From positions 1-43,641 of the IMG/VR virus record IMGVR_UViG_3300025120_000127: a stretch of DNA of 43,641 nucleotides; one strand, written 5' to 3'. The translations under genes were made by a program, and so were the position numbers. The notes beneath the pieces were generated by a model that worked only from the letters and a program-made list of their open reading frames with translations, ran no database searches and was not told where the DNA came from. This document shows, one piece after another, positions 19,601 through 25,465 of the stretch (the first letter of the stretch is position 1; each line of letters opens with the position of its first letter). Source of the stretch: a virus.

Positions 19601-20457
19601 TTGTTAAAGAAACTGTTGCAGAACTAGCTAAGAAACACAATGTTGGTGCTACTGCTATGGATATTGGTAGTTCTTTTATGTCTGTAACTGAAAAACATTT
19701 AAGACGTATTGCATTTTTATCACACTATTTAAAAGCAAGAGAATTGTATAGTGATACAAAAGGTAATATTAAAGTTACTGATGAATTTTTAGTTAAAAAT
19801 GCTAAGAAAGGTGTAGAAGGATCTCAGTTTATCTACCATGCTACATATAGACCTAACTTTAGTAATACATCGTTTGGTCGTATTATGACACGTTTCCAAC
19901 CTTATATGTGGAGTAGTATAAGACGTAGAAAAACTATGTTTGAAGATATGATGGCAGTAGAAGGACATCCTAATTTTGAAGTTACTAAAAGATTTGAAAG
20001 ACAAATTGCTAATGATGCTATGACTATGGCATTAGCTAGTGTATTTGCTTATAGTATATTTGAATATGCTTTATCACCACCTATGAATATGTTTAAAGAT
20101 ACAGCTGAGTTTTTATTTGGTGATGAAGAAACAAGAAAGAGAGCTTTCTTTAATCAGTATCCTATACAAGCTATGGCACCTTTACAGATGGTAACTCCAC
20201 CTGCAGCAAGATTTGTTATGCCACATATCAATGCTTTAGTAGATGGTAACTATGAAGCGTTTAGACAATATACAGCGTGGACATATTTACCTGGTGGTAG
20301 ATTGATGCGTGATATATATAAAACATCGCAGAAACCAAATTACTGGATGGAATATTCTACTGGTATACCACGTAATAATATGAAATGGTATAGACAAAGA
20401 CTTGAAAGAGAAGAACGTAATAGAGATATTATGCTAGAAAACTTAGGTGATGAATAG
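10618..20457 (+). CDS. Giant virion protein, candidate crAss-like virion RNA polymerase
   Basis: The protein has 3279 residues, nearly a quarter of the window. The N-terminus has two glycine/alanine-rich hydrophobic stretches (about 77-130 and 254-287), as in proteins that insert into or cross membranes during DNA ejection. Around residues 902-961 a segment contains T-D-G-A, then GVIK (K931) and VIIKTATF (K953), resembling the lysine-bearing double-psi barrel of RNA polymerases. At 1280-1324 R-S-P-M, a later EGRK and then GADKDIDS resemble the beta-prime pattern R-A-P-T...NADFDGD, with aspartates 1320, 1322 and 1324 as metal ligands. From memory, crAss-like phage virion polymerases use a D-x-D-I-D variant. 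The remaining about 1900 residues are helical with no recognised domain. It could instead be a purely structural ejection protein. Confidence 0.6.
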   Translation: MLDRRIQILQSALDAGSLNEEQYVIGLKKFYDRIPKQFDARSLRYMESKLNDAGLPLTDGRQGQSDGVLAQVTSGLLEGFTTFGFADEPDTSTEKIANSLSHLIGLAPGVVVQALSGGGAATALVARGLRRQAKSRGIKQFESIASKLETAGNSLQYSNNKVARAMHDVTTKLPGGKAFRTAQPTGVDIKTGEKLYGIQSVPGIVASFVQKQSTNFLKNNNIEAAAFIHKGVFKNRFMSADTRDNIVNQSVHLGLLLGASSREQGVTGMGQAAVSGAIAGGIFGGIGEYANIGRMLASKNNGVRTAGEKVVRGFAKALKEQPNRRDQFETINFLMKGTAGAAYGTTTAKLHDMPLEDQIYETLMAVFFSVNSRASFENRATRDIFSTDKVVPRDLKMKQARKWLTEQPWYQAETPQYQAYWSRYLKDIQRQQMDYVVNNYDDIVVALGEEYKNLKEQGIITPEMEAKAKTDSKQRTIILEKLYEASEKVDKTHEDTFNLEEVDKKVEEKEFEFTSIELDKEVKHIEQDTSAGTEYLPKQRTLKNIFMDIKNTGTKEAKDLDPQTLHQMFKKLAIDTNFTPESFVKEVEGKFKIKVNEDQKMDLIQAIHKYKHLDKFKISRIYLVPEKGEGRLKRKKTEEPVFEEEAPEVDIYNKPIGGKKSGTKSDQGSRLNKIYANDNKSLHLDIDYLTTVVSQRYYDAADGKYKPGSKISNVSPLSIDIFAFPDRKVKNPIDAVRHMSKKQLLQFREGLESEGLYVHAAVSDTGRLQVREMPWSSKKNETNYISDTNLKKIDRAIRKELGGTEAKKYKSNVGFVVWRMKEMNLIDTKYNAQDIIDKLPEYFKTEPYTDVTKMQKYTKHMSGVEIPLEKTYIDGEYSHVLLGDLPGSIKNMGLEMEAFNSGTDGASMLRSKKFDAKAKAYGLDPETGVIKTIHVHRPGEFVDGTKRGTVIIKTATFRMDPKMEAMLDNLESKGLDPIDYVHYNTAVKEFSGDARPNEGTLGSKTWKSKLEDNYINLDVYENFNKLEKLKLLRQVTSNLNTIDMDPTSSEGEAFWKKWTDIVNGSARGDVVVNNEVSQLFKNNERISNKISLDSIDIRLIDQILNESPTSRTARSMLRKLFSADRTSERDKRIEQDFAEYGNETYNKQLIEDYLISSDFEPGAFMRPGVIEFVNERISQYMFRRLTRPVVEESFSSKLGLYDGFVRATNFKYSTAKKGLADNEFLLYEGARIIPVTDPTTKNKSTLGKVFDKFEKEYDLDKNSDVTKELKESLDNVMYIRSPMVSNSGVRIGNFVGFLEGRKGLSIVTNEVNDFNMNGADKDIDSAHVFWGMPKEITKVYGRPEIQNQLLKDDGTMISLSDRKIAKELANAKFPEKETRKQQLVNMIDVDAKLDNGMYSSVGKDSVGYITNQFQVAKQEFDLNKQLLSKTEDGSGKVTEQLNKIPAIWKQLIIDQNVVQSTFIDANKLVDVDLPSGSTRRIRTKYDKNLMHKENRQVLRDMYKLVFSKPRRDEAPLDSNIVSQEFLTMTEGTTGYLRLVGENINGLKMKIDPYNAIDKEAIIPLLKDLSSVIKDHPLFKQANLREFDKWFMEGLDGKEINNINNYPNFLWNKINAIVDLGSALKKAQAFKEYATEVLEMNPKSVDSFIVDVIETTFEQRNKIYQSFNRNKQWYKKTNTRSYGDQILFTKESMKEQLEILANARKTVGKPLTKQAKMLTEDLFDVFYIAHPVMDLNFTGFRGKKRFDFLTRVNRDIDQLLKEKADQVKLDRGTEPFKKESNLQELYDQRGALQREYVGSLPDLEQTWSIKARNKRYMARERYNVLEQASQEKKARIEQFKKDFDYDNIMDNVLEDITPPNTDQATKPPVVDTAKSAVNKTRKIVPDLIPIDILTNEKELDKLIAAKKKVTSTQSEAIKNDLKDLADVVKYQVVNGNPDVLYQMGSLYSSFFIRADRTIDLIQDVDGLRLKFFVKHMKNQYGPSDAFDSIRRNKQLINQARKDFYIDISEDIPLPTFSEYAKQEGVALKMLQDKELFRTTRLNYKNLVEEWADGNKGTLTKLADDTIGKIFKDKDNIVYAYNQKNETIVPFKNVGTLEKALKNNPVLQKIPEQNLSTHITSRVNFMFPIDANLRSPKQIDQVLGIYQRIDALIAPFEKRFQLDRGIKFNPKTEQMDEYGLLVPTSTLKTIAEGIYENHSIANQLKKFNVDFVGFNKATLNTHQKKYTQNQDTLWEVSVLRHVLGSENLGPKGNNTLPQERIELQQRLKKAEEKLLKIKGRLYYTDKNGDQKFVSPTEYVDHMRNNVIQPVMDFALKTFIESNIKNIEKTFDNTIYEKVYTPSKTYAPSNPLYYQQRLMELFYNKEGIISPNRLIMFDKAVKLKQDTVSGSEILRTHFHLDDIAFIKHSLNVRQNLHDKYSMHLNKSGEIDWKTVDKLLVEGSKTITVGEVIRQELATIQSKLDARQLEVGKFKEQDESSRFWPYMGSFDVKENVNNIKTNYLAEEKARIMAKTADQLLNKEHQEDINNGIILLEDARLAEYTNLKNKIEKTNKYENPWSDPEAVDFMNQATSRKGKTIYAGQSLSTHARSRLERALPFFRTDGNVPLEYMDSMSRGLTQNISAIYARVYLDKFLEQGRQNETMKDVIDQWHSALLDFSKGYMGQPSTRNIETHGFNRADYKLLTEWKAAKYDQSWKYGKLNNVQKKLLLDMEAAAMPTYSEQRAKKRELLRDQLKQHGKKIRGMQQEQRNTFFAETIGPEIKKSYNEWSAKEQKSNLDNLITRDNIDKLNINYTPRQWYSDESVGNVLLKLEGNVNKIYGKATKSLLGKEKQMFETLPEDPRLRHKAMVEMAQYISDLEGKFEVFSLLFHPKAAITNTYGGYQNIITDSGFTHFVNAFNESFLVEKVFAGKKFRIYDPKTKTYQDKELKSKEDIYLMIDSLGLLEGNLLQELTYLQAKEPANVQKFLSELVARVNQNVKANKLFGNSKEVNKQNEAFVKETVAELAKKHNVGATAMDIGSSFMSVTEKHLRRIAFLSHYLKARELYSDTKGNIKVTDEFLVKNAKKGVEGSQFIYHATYRPNFSNTSFGRIMTRFQPYMWSSIRRRKTMFEDMMAVEGHPNFEVTKRFERQIANDAMTMALASVFAYSIFEYALSPPMNMFKDTAEFLFGDEETRKRAFFNQYPIQAMAPLQMVTPPAARFVMPHINALVDGNYEAFRQYTAWTYLPGGRLMRDIYKTSQKPNYWMEYSTGIPRNNMKWYRQRLEREERNRDIMLENLGDE

Positions 20458-20475
20458 CATATGTTTTACCTAGCT

Positions 20476-20622
20476 TTATTTTTTAGAAAGCTTTTCCAAT
20501 AAAATTTCCGACTCTTCCTTCTTTGAAGTCAGAAATTTTATTGTTTTTTCAGTTAATTTTTTTATTTCATTAACTTCTTTTCTAATCATTTCTATTTCCA
20601 TTAACCTTTTTTTATCGTCCAT
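20476..20622 (-). CDS. Small coiled-coil protein (48 aa)
   Basis: The frame starts at ATG after AAAAGGAT and ends 18 bases past the convergent giant gene. The product is a single charged helix rich in K, E, I and L (RLMEIEMIRKEVNEIKKL is its first half). The 3' half overlaps, on the opposite strand, a strong terminator of the rightward transcript. It is the last gene of the leftward cluster. No function is known. Confidence 0.55.
   Translation of the reverse strand: MDDKKRLMEIEMIRKEVNEIKKLTEKTIKFLTSKKEESEILLEKLSKK
20497..20549 (+). terminator. Rho-independent terminator of the rightward virion transcript
   Basis: A perfect 12-base inverted repeat (CAATAAAATTTC at 20497-20508, GAAATTTTATTG at 20532-20543) is extended inward by GACT-c-TTC / GAAGTC and followed at once by six T on the plus strand. 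It lies 40 bases after the stop of the giant gene. In the leftward direction no T-run follows, so it is read as unidirectional. Confidence 0.8.
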
Positions 20623-20641
20623 AATTTATCCTTTTAATATA

Positions 20642-20759
20642 TTAAGATGCCCTACATACTTAAGATACATATCTATCGACTAAGAAGATATGTTTTTAGT
20701 AGCCAACCAATCGTTTTCGTATTTACACGGTTATTTTTCGCCGTGGTAAGGCATCTTAA
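20642..20759 (-). ncRNA. Structured RNA element, three stems
   Basis: A closing stem joins TTAAGATGCC at 20642-20651 and GGCATCTTAA at 20750-20759, continued by TAC/GTA after one C/A mismatch that becomes a U-G pair on the minus-strand RNA. Inside are two hairpins: ACATATCT/AGATATGT (20667-20674, 20686-20693) and CACGG/CCGTG (20726-20730, 20741-20745). It fills the gap between two minus-strand genes and precedes the ribosome-binding site of the 48-residue gene. It is not a tRNA. It could be a small RNA, a processing site or a cis-regulator. Confidence 0.55.
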
Positions 20760-20770
20760 CGTTTCATTAT

Positions 20771-20905
20771 TTATAAGTCGTGTTGATCTTCAGATTTACG
20801 TATTACTTTGTCAACATCTTTTTTAAGCTTAACGTCTTCTTGATGCTTTATAATCTTAGCAGCAATAGACATAATAGCTTTTACTTCACTCTCACTTAGA
20901 TTCAC
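20771..20905 (-). CDS. Small helical protein (44 aa, GTG start)
   Basis: GTG at 20905 has a good AAAAGGAG upstream and overlaps the stop of the resolvase-like gene by 14 bases. The product starts MNLSESEVKAIMSIAAKI and is a charged helical polypeptide ending in an acidic segment. No family is recognised. Its stop is followed by the structured RNA element. Confidence 0.6.
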   Translation of the reverse strand: MNLSESEVKAIMSIAAKIIKHQEDVKLKKDVDKVIRKSEDQHDL

Positions 20906-21251
20906 TATTAAACTCCTTTTCTATTTTAATTAGTCTTATCCATTCTTTATATGGTATTATAGCTAATGCTTCTTTGCGGTCCATACGTGTTACAACTAGA
21001 TCTACATCATCTGCATGAAATTTAGGATATAACCATTGTGCAATTTTCTTTTTCATTTTAGCTTGAACTGCATATCCTTCAACTAAACAATCAACTTGTT
21101 CAGATTTACCTAGTGCTTTACCATTAGAGGCATAGGCCCTCTCAGCAGAGAGCCCTTCCTCTTTAGCAACATTCACACATTCTCTTTCAAGATTGTTACC
21201 ACGTATTTTGTTCCTATGCGTCACTAATATTAGGATTCTGATCCATCTCAA
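20892..21251 (-). CDS. PD-(D/E)xK nuclease, Holliday junction resolvase-like
   Basis: The product is about 119 residues. The pattern is that of small archaeal/phage resolvases: GNNLERE with acidic residues 22 and 24, then SNGKALGKSEQVDCLVEG with D54, then the VQAK segment (Q63, K65), and a C-terminal helix. Such enzymes cut four-way or branched DNA before packaging. The start is uncertain: TTG at 21251 has AGGAGG twelve bases upstream, while GTG at 21224 would give a protein closer to the usual family length, and conserved sequence begins only near residue 15. It lies with recombination genes, which supports the call. Confidence 0.78.
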   Translation of the reverse strand: MRWIRILILVTHRNKIRGNNLERECVNVAKEEGLSAERAYASNGKALGKSEQVDCLVEGYAVQAKMKKKIAQWLYPKFHADDVDLVVTRMDRKEALAIIPYKEWIRLIKIEKEFNSESK

Positions 21252-21483
21252 AGATGTTAAAATCCTCCTTATATTGTTCTAACGCTTCTGGAGATTCATC
21301 CCACATTCTAAATCCTGTAGAAAACTCCATTGGTCCTACACGAAAGTCAAACCACAGATGATTACCAAAATTACTATCCATTCTAGTAGACATGTTAAAG
21401 ATCTTGAACAATCTTAGATGTCCTTTCTGGATATTATTTTTATCTGAATATGTTGCTTTCGCTATTGTACTTAGTTTAACCAT
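21214..21483 (-). CDS. Hypothetical protein (89 aa)
   Basis: It starts with ATG after AAGGAGTA and overlaps the helicase gene end by eight bases. The sequence is mixed alpha/beta, with aromatic-rich strands around HLWFDFRVGPMEFSTGFRMW and an acidic C-terminus. This looks like a small compact domain, conserved in style among phage replication accessories, but no homologue is recognised. It sits between the primase-helicase and the resolvase. Confidence 0.7.
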   Translation of the reverse strand: MVKLSTIAKATYSDKNNIQKGHLRLFKIFNMSTRMDSNFGNHLWFDFRVGPMEFSTGFRMWDESPEALEQYKEDFNIFEMDQNPNISDA

Positions 21484-23329
21484 TATTACTCCTTAATTGG
21501 TTGAATTGCATTGTATTGGTATCAAATGTTGCAGTCATTTCAAACCTACCTTCGTCACGTGATTTAACTGAGCTAATTACACGCAGTGTGTCATCACGAT
21601 TACCTTTGATAAGTACTACTTTATCTGCTTTTTGTACTACATTTGATGAACCTTTTAACGAATGCAAATTAATTACGTTATTACTAGCAGACGATTTGTT
21701 TAAATGGTGAATTGCAATTATAATTATATTTGTTTTCTGTGCTATTTGTTTTAATGCACCTATAACTACGTTTTGCTTTTCTATTTCACCTTTAACAAAG
21801 TCTACTTGTACTTCATCTGTTGTATCTACTACTAACACTTTCGGTGCGTATTCTGATACAACTTTCTTAATTGAGTCTATTCTTGGTGCAATTGTCATAA
21901 CTTGCACGTGATCTAGTTCGTCTTTTAAAGTAAATTCTGGATTAGTTTTGTATTGATTAGTAATCCATTCTTTATCTTTACCTACTGCTATTTGACCAAA
22001 CCTTCTGAATATTAACTGTTCGTTCATCTCTAACGATAAGAACAATGTATGTTGCTTAGCTTTAACAATTATATCTTGTATAAAAGCTGTCTTACCTAAA
22101 CCCGTGTCACCAGAAAATACAATTAATTCTCCTGGTGCAAAGTTATAAGTGCTGCATCCATATATTTTACTTAATTCGATAGAGTTTTGACTCATGGTAT
22201 TTATAAGGTAGTCTCTTAACGAATCTTCTAACTCGTTAACTCCCTTGATATCTAACTTGTAGTCTTTACGTTTATAGTAAACACATTTAGTATCACAATA
22301 TTCTGCCATAATATGATCATCGCAGCCATATTGATAATTACCATCGTATACATTCTTAACAGTTCTAGTCACTTCGTCTTCACTCATTTGACTATCACTC
22401 CAAGTATGCATACCGTTTAAAGCAACAATAAATGGCACACCAGCACGTTTATAGGTACTAGTCATGCGCATCATTTTGTTGTTTCTTGCTCCAATATGTG
22501 GACCCTCATTAAATATATGCTGCATACACGATACTACACTCGTAACTTCTGTATTTTTCTTTGTCAAGTTCGTTTTAGTAGCTATCGTTGGTGATGCAAT
22601 TACCATAGATTGTAAATAAGGTTCTACATCAGGTGTTTTATGCAAAGTCTCAAAGAAATTATCTGAGTCTTTGTCTACCCACTTCATGTAGTTTTGTTTA
22701 TTTGAAGCATAATATTCAAGATCACTGAAAGATATATCACCTATTTGTGATAAAGGTATCCATATTTTATGTAACTGTGTTTTAGGATTTAACGACCACT
22801 TAGTTCTGATGATCCTCGTTTTATCATAGATTGAGTCTGCAAAGTCAAAATGCTTATTCATAGTAAGTCTTAACTTATCATGAAGCGTCTTGCTTTGCTG
22901 CAATCCAAACACGTTTTTCATTTCTATATGAAAACCACTACCACTAAACCATAGGTTAATGTCTTCTTCCATTACACCTTTATCGAATATTTCAGATAAA
23001 CACGCTTGGATATATCCTATCAATTGATCAGAAGGTATTTCACCTTTGTCAATATCTAGTATAATATAATCCAATGCACAAGAACCTTCATAACCTTTTA
23101 CGGTTTGTGTTTTTGTTACGTGTTCATTGAAACCCTCGTCAAACACAAAATAAGAACGATACATCTCTTTGTTCCATGAATGTTTTAATACAATATCTGT
23201 ATATTCATTTGTAGGAACAACGCTATTACGATTAGATATACTATCTAGTACTATCTCTACGTAGTCATTGCATTGCGAAGAGCTAATGTTGTCTCCTCGT
23301 TGTACTTCTTCGTGTTTATTACCGACCAT
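21476..23329 (-). CDS. Primase-helicase: AEP primase domain plus DnaB-like helicase
   Basis: The product has 617 residues. The N-terminal domain shows archaeo-eukaryotic primase motifs: I, ILDID (D92, D94); II, SGSGFHIEM (129-137); and III around D165/D169 with RIIRTKWSLN. A middle part has cysteines C268, C336, C345 and C349 that could bind zinc or an iron-sulphur cluster. The C-terminal RecA fold has Walker A SGDTGLGKTA (406-415), Walker B KVLVVDTTD (497-505) and a following H-H pair. Together these would make primers and unwind the fork. The ATG at 23329 lies 72 bases inside the preceding gene, with AAAGG about ten bases upstream; no later ATG fits before the primase core. Confidence 0.88.
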   Translation of the reverse strand: MVGNKHEEVQRGDNISSSQCNDYVEIVLDSISNRNSVVPTNEYTDIVLKHSWNKEMYRSYFVFDEGFNEHVTKTQTVKGYEGSCALDYIILDIDKGEIPSDQLIGYIQACLSEIFDKGVMEEDINLWFSGSGFHIEMKNVFGLQQSKTLHDKLRLTMNKHFDFADSIYDKTRIIRTKWSLNPKTQLHKIWIPLSQIGDISFSDLEYYASNKQNYMKWVDKDSDNFFETLHKTPDVEPYLQSMVIASPTIATKTNLTKKNTEVTSVVSCMQHIFNEGPHIGARNNKMMRMTSTYKRAGVPFIVALNGMHTWSDSQMSEDEVTRTVKNVYDGNYQYGCDDHIMAEYCDTKCVYYKRKDYKLDIKGVNELEDSLRDYLINTMSQNSIELSKIYGCSTYNFAPGELIVFSGDTGLGKTAFIQDIIVKAKQHTLFLSLEMNEQLIFRRFGQIAVGKDKEWITNQYKTNPEFTLKDELDHVQVMTIAPRIDSIKKVVSEYAPKVLVVDTTDEVQVDFVKGEIEKQNVVIGALKQIAQKTNIIIIAIHHLNKSSASNNVINLHSLKGSSNVVQKADKVVLIKGNRDDTLRVISSVKSRDEGRFEMTATFDTNTMQFNQLRSNNG

Positions 23330-23580
23330 CCTTTTACCTTTTTCTGTGTATTGTGTTTAATTTCTGTACATAAAAGATCTAAACTATCAAACAATTGAGG
23401 ATTTTCTCTCAATTCTCTCCATAGTCTAGAATATGTACTAGCTGAGTGTATTTTACCATATTTTAATTTTCCATATAATGGAACATTCAGTTCGATATCA
23501 TATGAGTAAAATTCATTCATACCACCTGGATTATCTGCTTTTTCTGATACCCAGTTGAGTAGTATTGTTTTAGCTGTCAC
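23257..23580 (-). CDS. Hypothetical protein (107 aa)
   Basis: It starts at GTG overlapping the SSB-like stop by one base. The sequence has a central YSRLWRELRENPQLF helix pair that resembles a winged-helix or helix-turn-helix arrangement, with a basic C-terminus (NTQKKVKGWSV). It could bind DNA, possibly as a replication loader or an accessory of the helicase that follows. The 73-base overlap with the primase-helicase start is long even for this genome. No family is recognised. Confidence 0.65.
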   Translation of the reverse strand: MTAKTILLNWVSEKADNPGGMNEFYSYDIELNVPLYGKLKYGKIHSASTYSRLWRELRENPQLFDSLDLLCTEIKHNTQKKVKGWSVINTKKYNEETTLALRNAMTT

Positions 23581-24098
23581 TAAAACGGTAGGTCTTCTAT
23601 AGCTACATTACTAGATTCTGGTTGAACTGTACCAGATTCCTTTTTGTAGTTCTTAGGATAGCCCTTACTTAGTTGTTCTTCAAACTCCTTGCCTAGTTCA
23701 TCTGTTTTTGTCCATGAACTTACAGTAGACCATATAGCACGTTTGTATTTACCACTTGAAGGATAACTTAAACAAGCTATTTGTTTATTACCTAGATCTG
23801 ATAGGTTAATATCACCTGTGTCTGTTATGTTCAAATCAACATTAGCTGCTAGAAACAATGTATTAACTAAATCTGGATATTTTAACTCCGTCACTACATC
23901 GTTTAAGTCTTTGACATAGTTCTGATTCATAAACATTGTATATTTATAACCATTGCTATTGTCTTCCAACTCTAGTTTAACTGTTGTGTCACTATATTGT
24001 GACTCTATTTGTTCTGCATTGGTAATATAACACTTGTTAATAAAGTATTTATTACTACCATTACTAGAACTTTTTACTTTAGTACCTGTAATAGCCAT
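23580..24098 (-). CDS. Single-stranded DNA-binding protein-like
   Basis: The 172-residue protein has a beta-rich N-terminal two-thirds compatible with an OB-fold, a basic and serine-rich linker, and the acidic C-terminal tip IEDLPF. That tip is the SSB signature through which bacterial SSB and several phage SSBs recruit partner proteins (usual form DDIPF). The position between the annealing protein and the primase-helicase supports a role coating single-stranded DNA. Start ATG follows AAGGAG and overlaps the previous stop by one base. Sequence similarity in the core is not evident by eye. Confidence 0.72.
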   Translation of the reverse strand: MAITGTKVKSSSNGSNKYFINKCYITNAEQIESQYSDTTVKLELEDNSNGYKYTMFMNQNYVKDLNDVVTELKYPDLVNTLFLAANVDLNITDTGDINLSDLGNKQIACLSYPSSGKYKRAIWSTVSSWTKTDELGKEFEEQLSKGYPKNYKKESGTVQPESSNVAIEDLPF

Positions 24099-24751
24099 TA
24101 CTTTTCTCCTTGTTGCACTGGTTCTTCACCAGCTGTGTGTTTAGATGTAAGATGTTCGTTTTTGATGTTTTGTAATTCAATAGCATCATCTTCTTTCATC
24201 TTATTTAATAGCTCCATAAAGTGTGTTAAAGCTCTTGTTACTTTAACTTTAGTATCGTAGTAACCAGTACCACGTTTCTTTAAGTAAGCTACATGTTGCT
24301 CTTTTGTTATTAGTTTATGTTTCAAACAATCGTCAGCATAATCGTCTATTTCTTCCAACGATTTAATAGTTGGATTAACGACTTTTTGCTTAGCTTGTGC
24401 GTTCTCAACTTCTTCACGAGAAGCGATTGAATGATCAACGCCATAACCTGCAAATGCAAGGGCCCTACCCACCGCACTCGTCTCGCCATTTTCCAAAGCA
24501 CTTGTCTTATTAACAAACCCAGTATTATCTCTTTCAGCCGCATATCCTGTGTAGTATACTTCTGGTTCTGATAATGGATCTGGCGTGATGACCGCTTTGA
24601 CGATGTATTCATTACATGTTTCTCCTGTTGCTGTATCTTTAATCGGTTGTACATTTACTAATTCGGTTCTAATTTGACATTTTGGCATGTCATCATGTAT
24701 CATTAGAACACGGTCTTTGACTAATGCATAGTCTTTTACATTAAATCCCAT
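24098..24751 (-). CDS. ERF-family single-strand annealing protein
   Basis: The product has 217 residues. The diagnostic segment is at 87-105, ENGETSAVGRALAFAGYGV, matching the E-x-x-x-T-S-A-x-G-R-A-L-A-F pattern of ERF/Sak-type annealing proteins (P22 Erf class). Before it, a beta strand region (YTGYAAERD) fits the fold. After it comes a helical, charged C-terminal arm. These proteins anneal complementary single strands during recombination-dependent replication. The gene is preceded on its RNA by a 19-pair hairpin and then by its own AAGGAG. Confidence 0.82.
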   Translation of the reverse strand: MGFNVKDYALVKDRVLMIHDDMPKCQIRTELVNVQPIKDTATGETCNEYIVKAVITPDPLSEPEVYYTGYAAERDNTGFVNKTSALENGETSAVGRALAFAGYGVDHSIASREEVENAQAKQKVVNPTIKSLEEIDDYADDCLKHKLITKEQHVAYLKKRGTGYYDTKVKVTRALTHFMELLNKMKEDDAIELQNIKNEHLTSKHTAGEEPVQQGEK

Positions 24752-24776
24752 AGATTTTCTCCTTATGGTTGGTTAG

Positions 24777-24817
24777 CTTGAACAAAGAATCTAATATTAT
24801 TAGACTCCTTATTCAAG
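24777..24817 (-). promoter_or_regulatory. Long hairpin in the leader of the annealing-protein gene
   Basis: On minus-strand RNA the segment folds as CUUGAA-UAAGGAG-UCUAAU, loop AAU, AUUAGA-UUCUUUG-UUCAAG: 19 pairs, of which three or so are G-U. On the plus strand the middle would have A-C and similar mispairs, so the structure is specific to the leftward transcript. It buries an AAGGAG sequence. No T-run follows. RNA processing or translation control is likely. Confidence 0.55.
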
Positions 24818-24828
24818 TGTTATTGTTA

Positions 24829-25158
24829 TTAATCTAGTAATACCATGTACGCTTTTGCGTTATTATCTCTAAACCAATCTAGTCCTTTGCGTACATCTTG
24901 CTGCAACTTTTGATTGGTCATATAATTAGGCATATATTGTGCGCCCATTATAACTGAGTAAACTGCTTCCTCTACTGGTGATAATCTATAAGATTCACCA
25001 CTAAAAGGATTTTTTACTTCTAAGTATTTATCCATTTGTCCATGTTCGTTTGACAATATAGAACAATCAGATAAATCATATGGAAATTTAGTATACTTTC
25101 TTTTAGTAGTAACTTTTTCTCCATCACTTGATATGTATGTTATGTGATTTTTATCCAC
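24829..25158 (-). CDS. Hypothetical phage protein (109 aa)
   Basis: It has a strong AAGGAGGTGTA before the ATG and starts one base after the next gene's stop. The C-terminal half (SPVEEAVYSVIMGAQYM and DVRKGLDWFRDNNAKAYMVLL) is helical and looks like a conserved small domain seen near phage replication genes, though I cannot name it. The N-terminal half is basic and beta-rich. No motif suggests an activity. Confidence 0.75.
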   Translation of the reverse strand: MDKNHITYISSDGEKVTTKRKYTKFPYDLSDCSILSNEHGQMDKYLEVKNPFSGESYRLSPVEEAVYSVIMGAQYMPNYMTNQKLQQDVRKGLDWFRDNNAKAYMVLLD

Positions 25159-25159
25159 A

Positions 25160-25465
25160 TTACACCTCCTTTATGTATTTATTGTAAGACATTATACCAA
25201 CTGGTAGTATACCATTAGTATCTGCATGTGGACCCATTGGTTTAGTTGAACTCCAATGTAATGCACCAGGATCATTTCCTTCGTCATCTGATGATAAGAA
25301 AAACGCTACATTATCTTCAGTTTCAAAAACTAAACCTGTTTGTGAATCTTCATCATCTGGATCCCATTGTTGCCATATTACTGATATAATCTTTTTATTA
25401 AGCAGCATTTCTTCTGCATATTTATACCAGTACTTTTCTCTATTTATGTCATCTTTTTTACTCAT
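25160..25465 (-). CDS. Hypothetical phage protein (101 aa)
   Basis: Overlaps the upstream stop by ATGA and has GGGAG upstream. The middle has a beta-rich FETEDNVAFFLSSDDEGNDPG segment; an acidic S-D-D-E-G-N-D loop followed by G-A-L is a pattern I have seen in a widespread small phage protein, function unknown. The N-terminal helix is basic. It appears in a run of small early genes. Confidence 0.75.
   Translation of the reverse strand: MSKKDDINREKYWYKYAEEMLLNKKIISVIWQQWDPDDEDSQTGLVFETEDNVAFFLSSDDEGNDPGALHWSSTKPMGPHADTNGILPVGIMSYNKYIKEV

Noticed and set aside
10618-20457. T7- or N4-type single-subunit RNA polymerase, or lytic transglycosylase, in the giant protein
   Set aside because: No single-subunit polymerase motifs or transglycosylase signature seen; the D-x-D-x-D and lysine pattern point to the two-barrel type instead.
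20642-20759. tRNA gene
   Set aside because: The closing stem and hairpins do not match a cloverleaf: no anticodon arm, no T-loop TTCRANNC in the right place, and the stem lengths are wrong.
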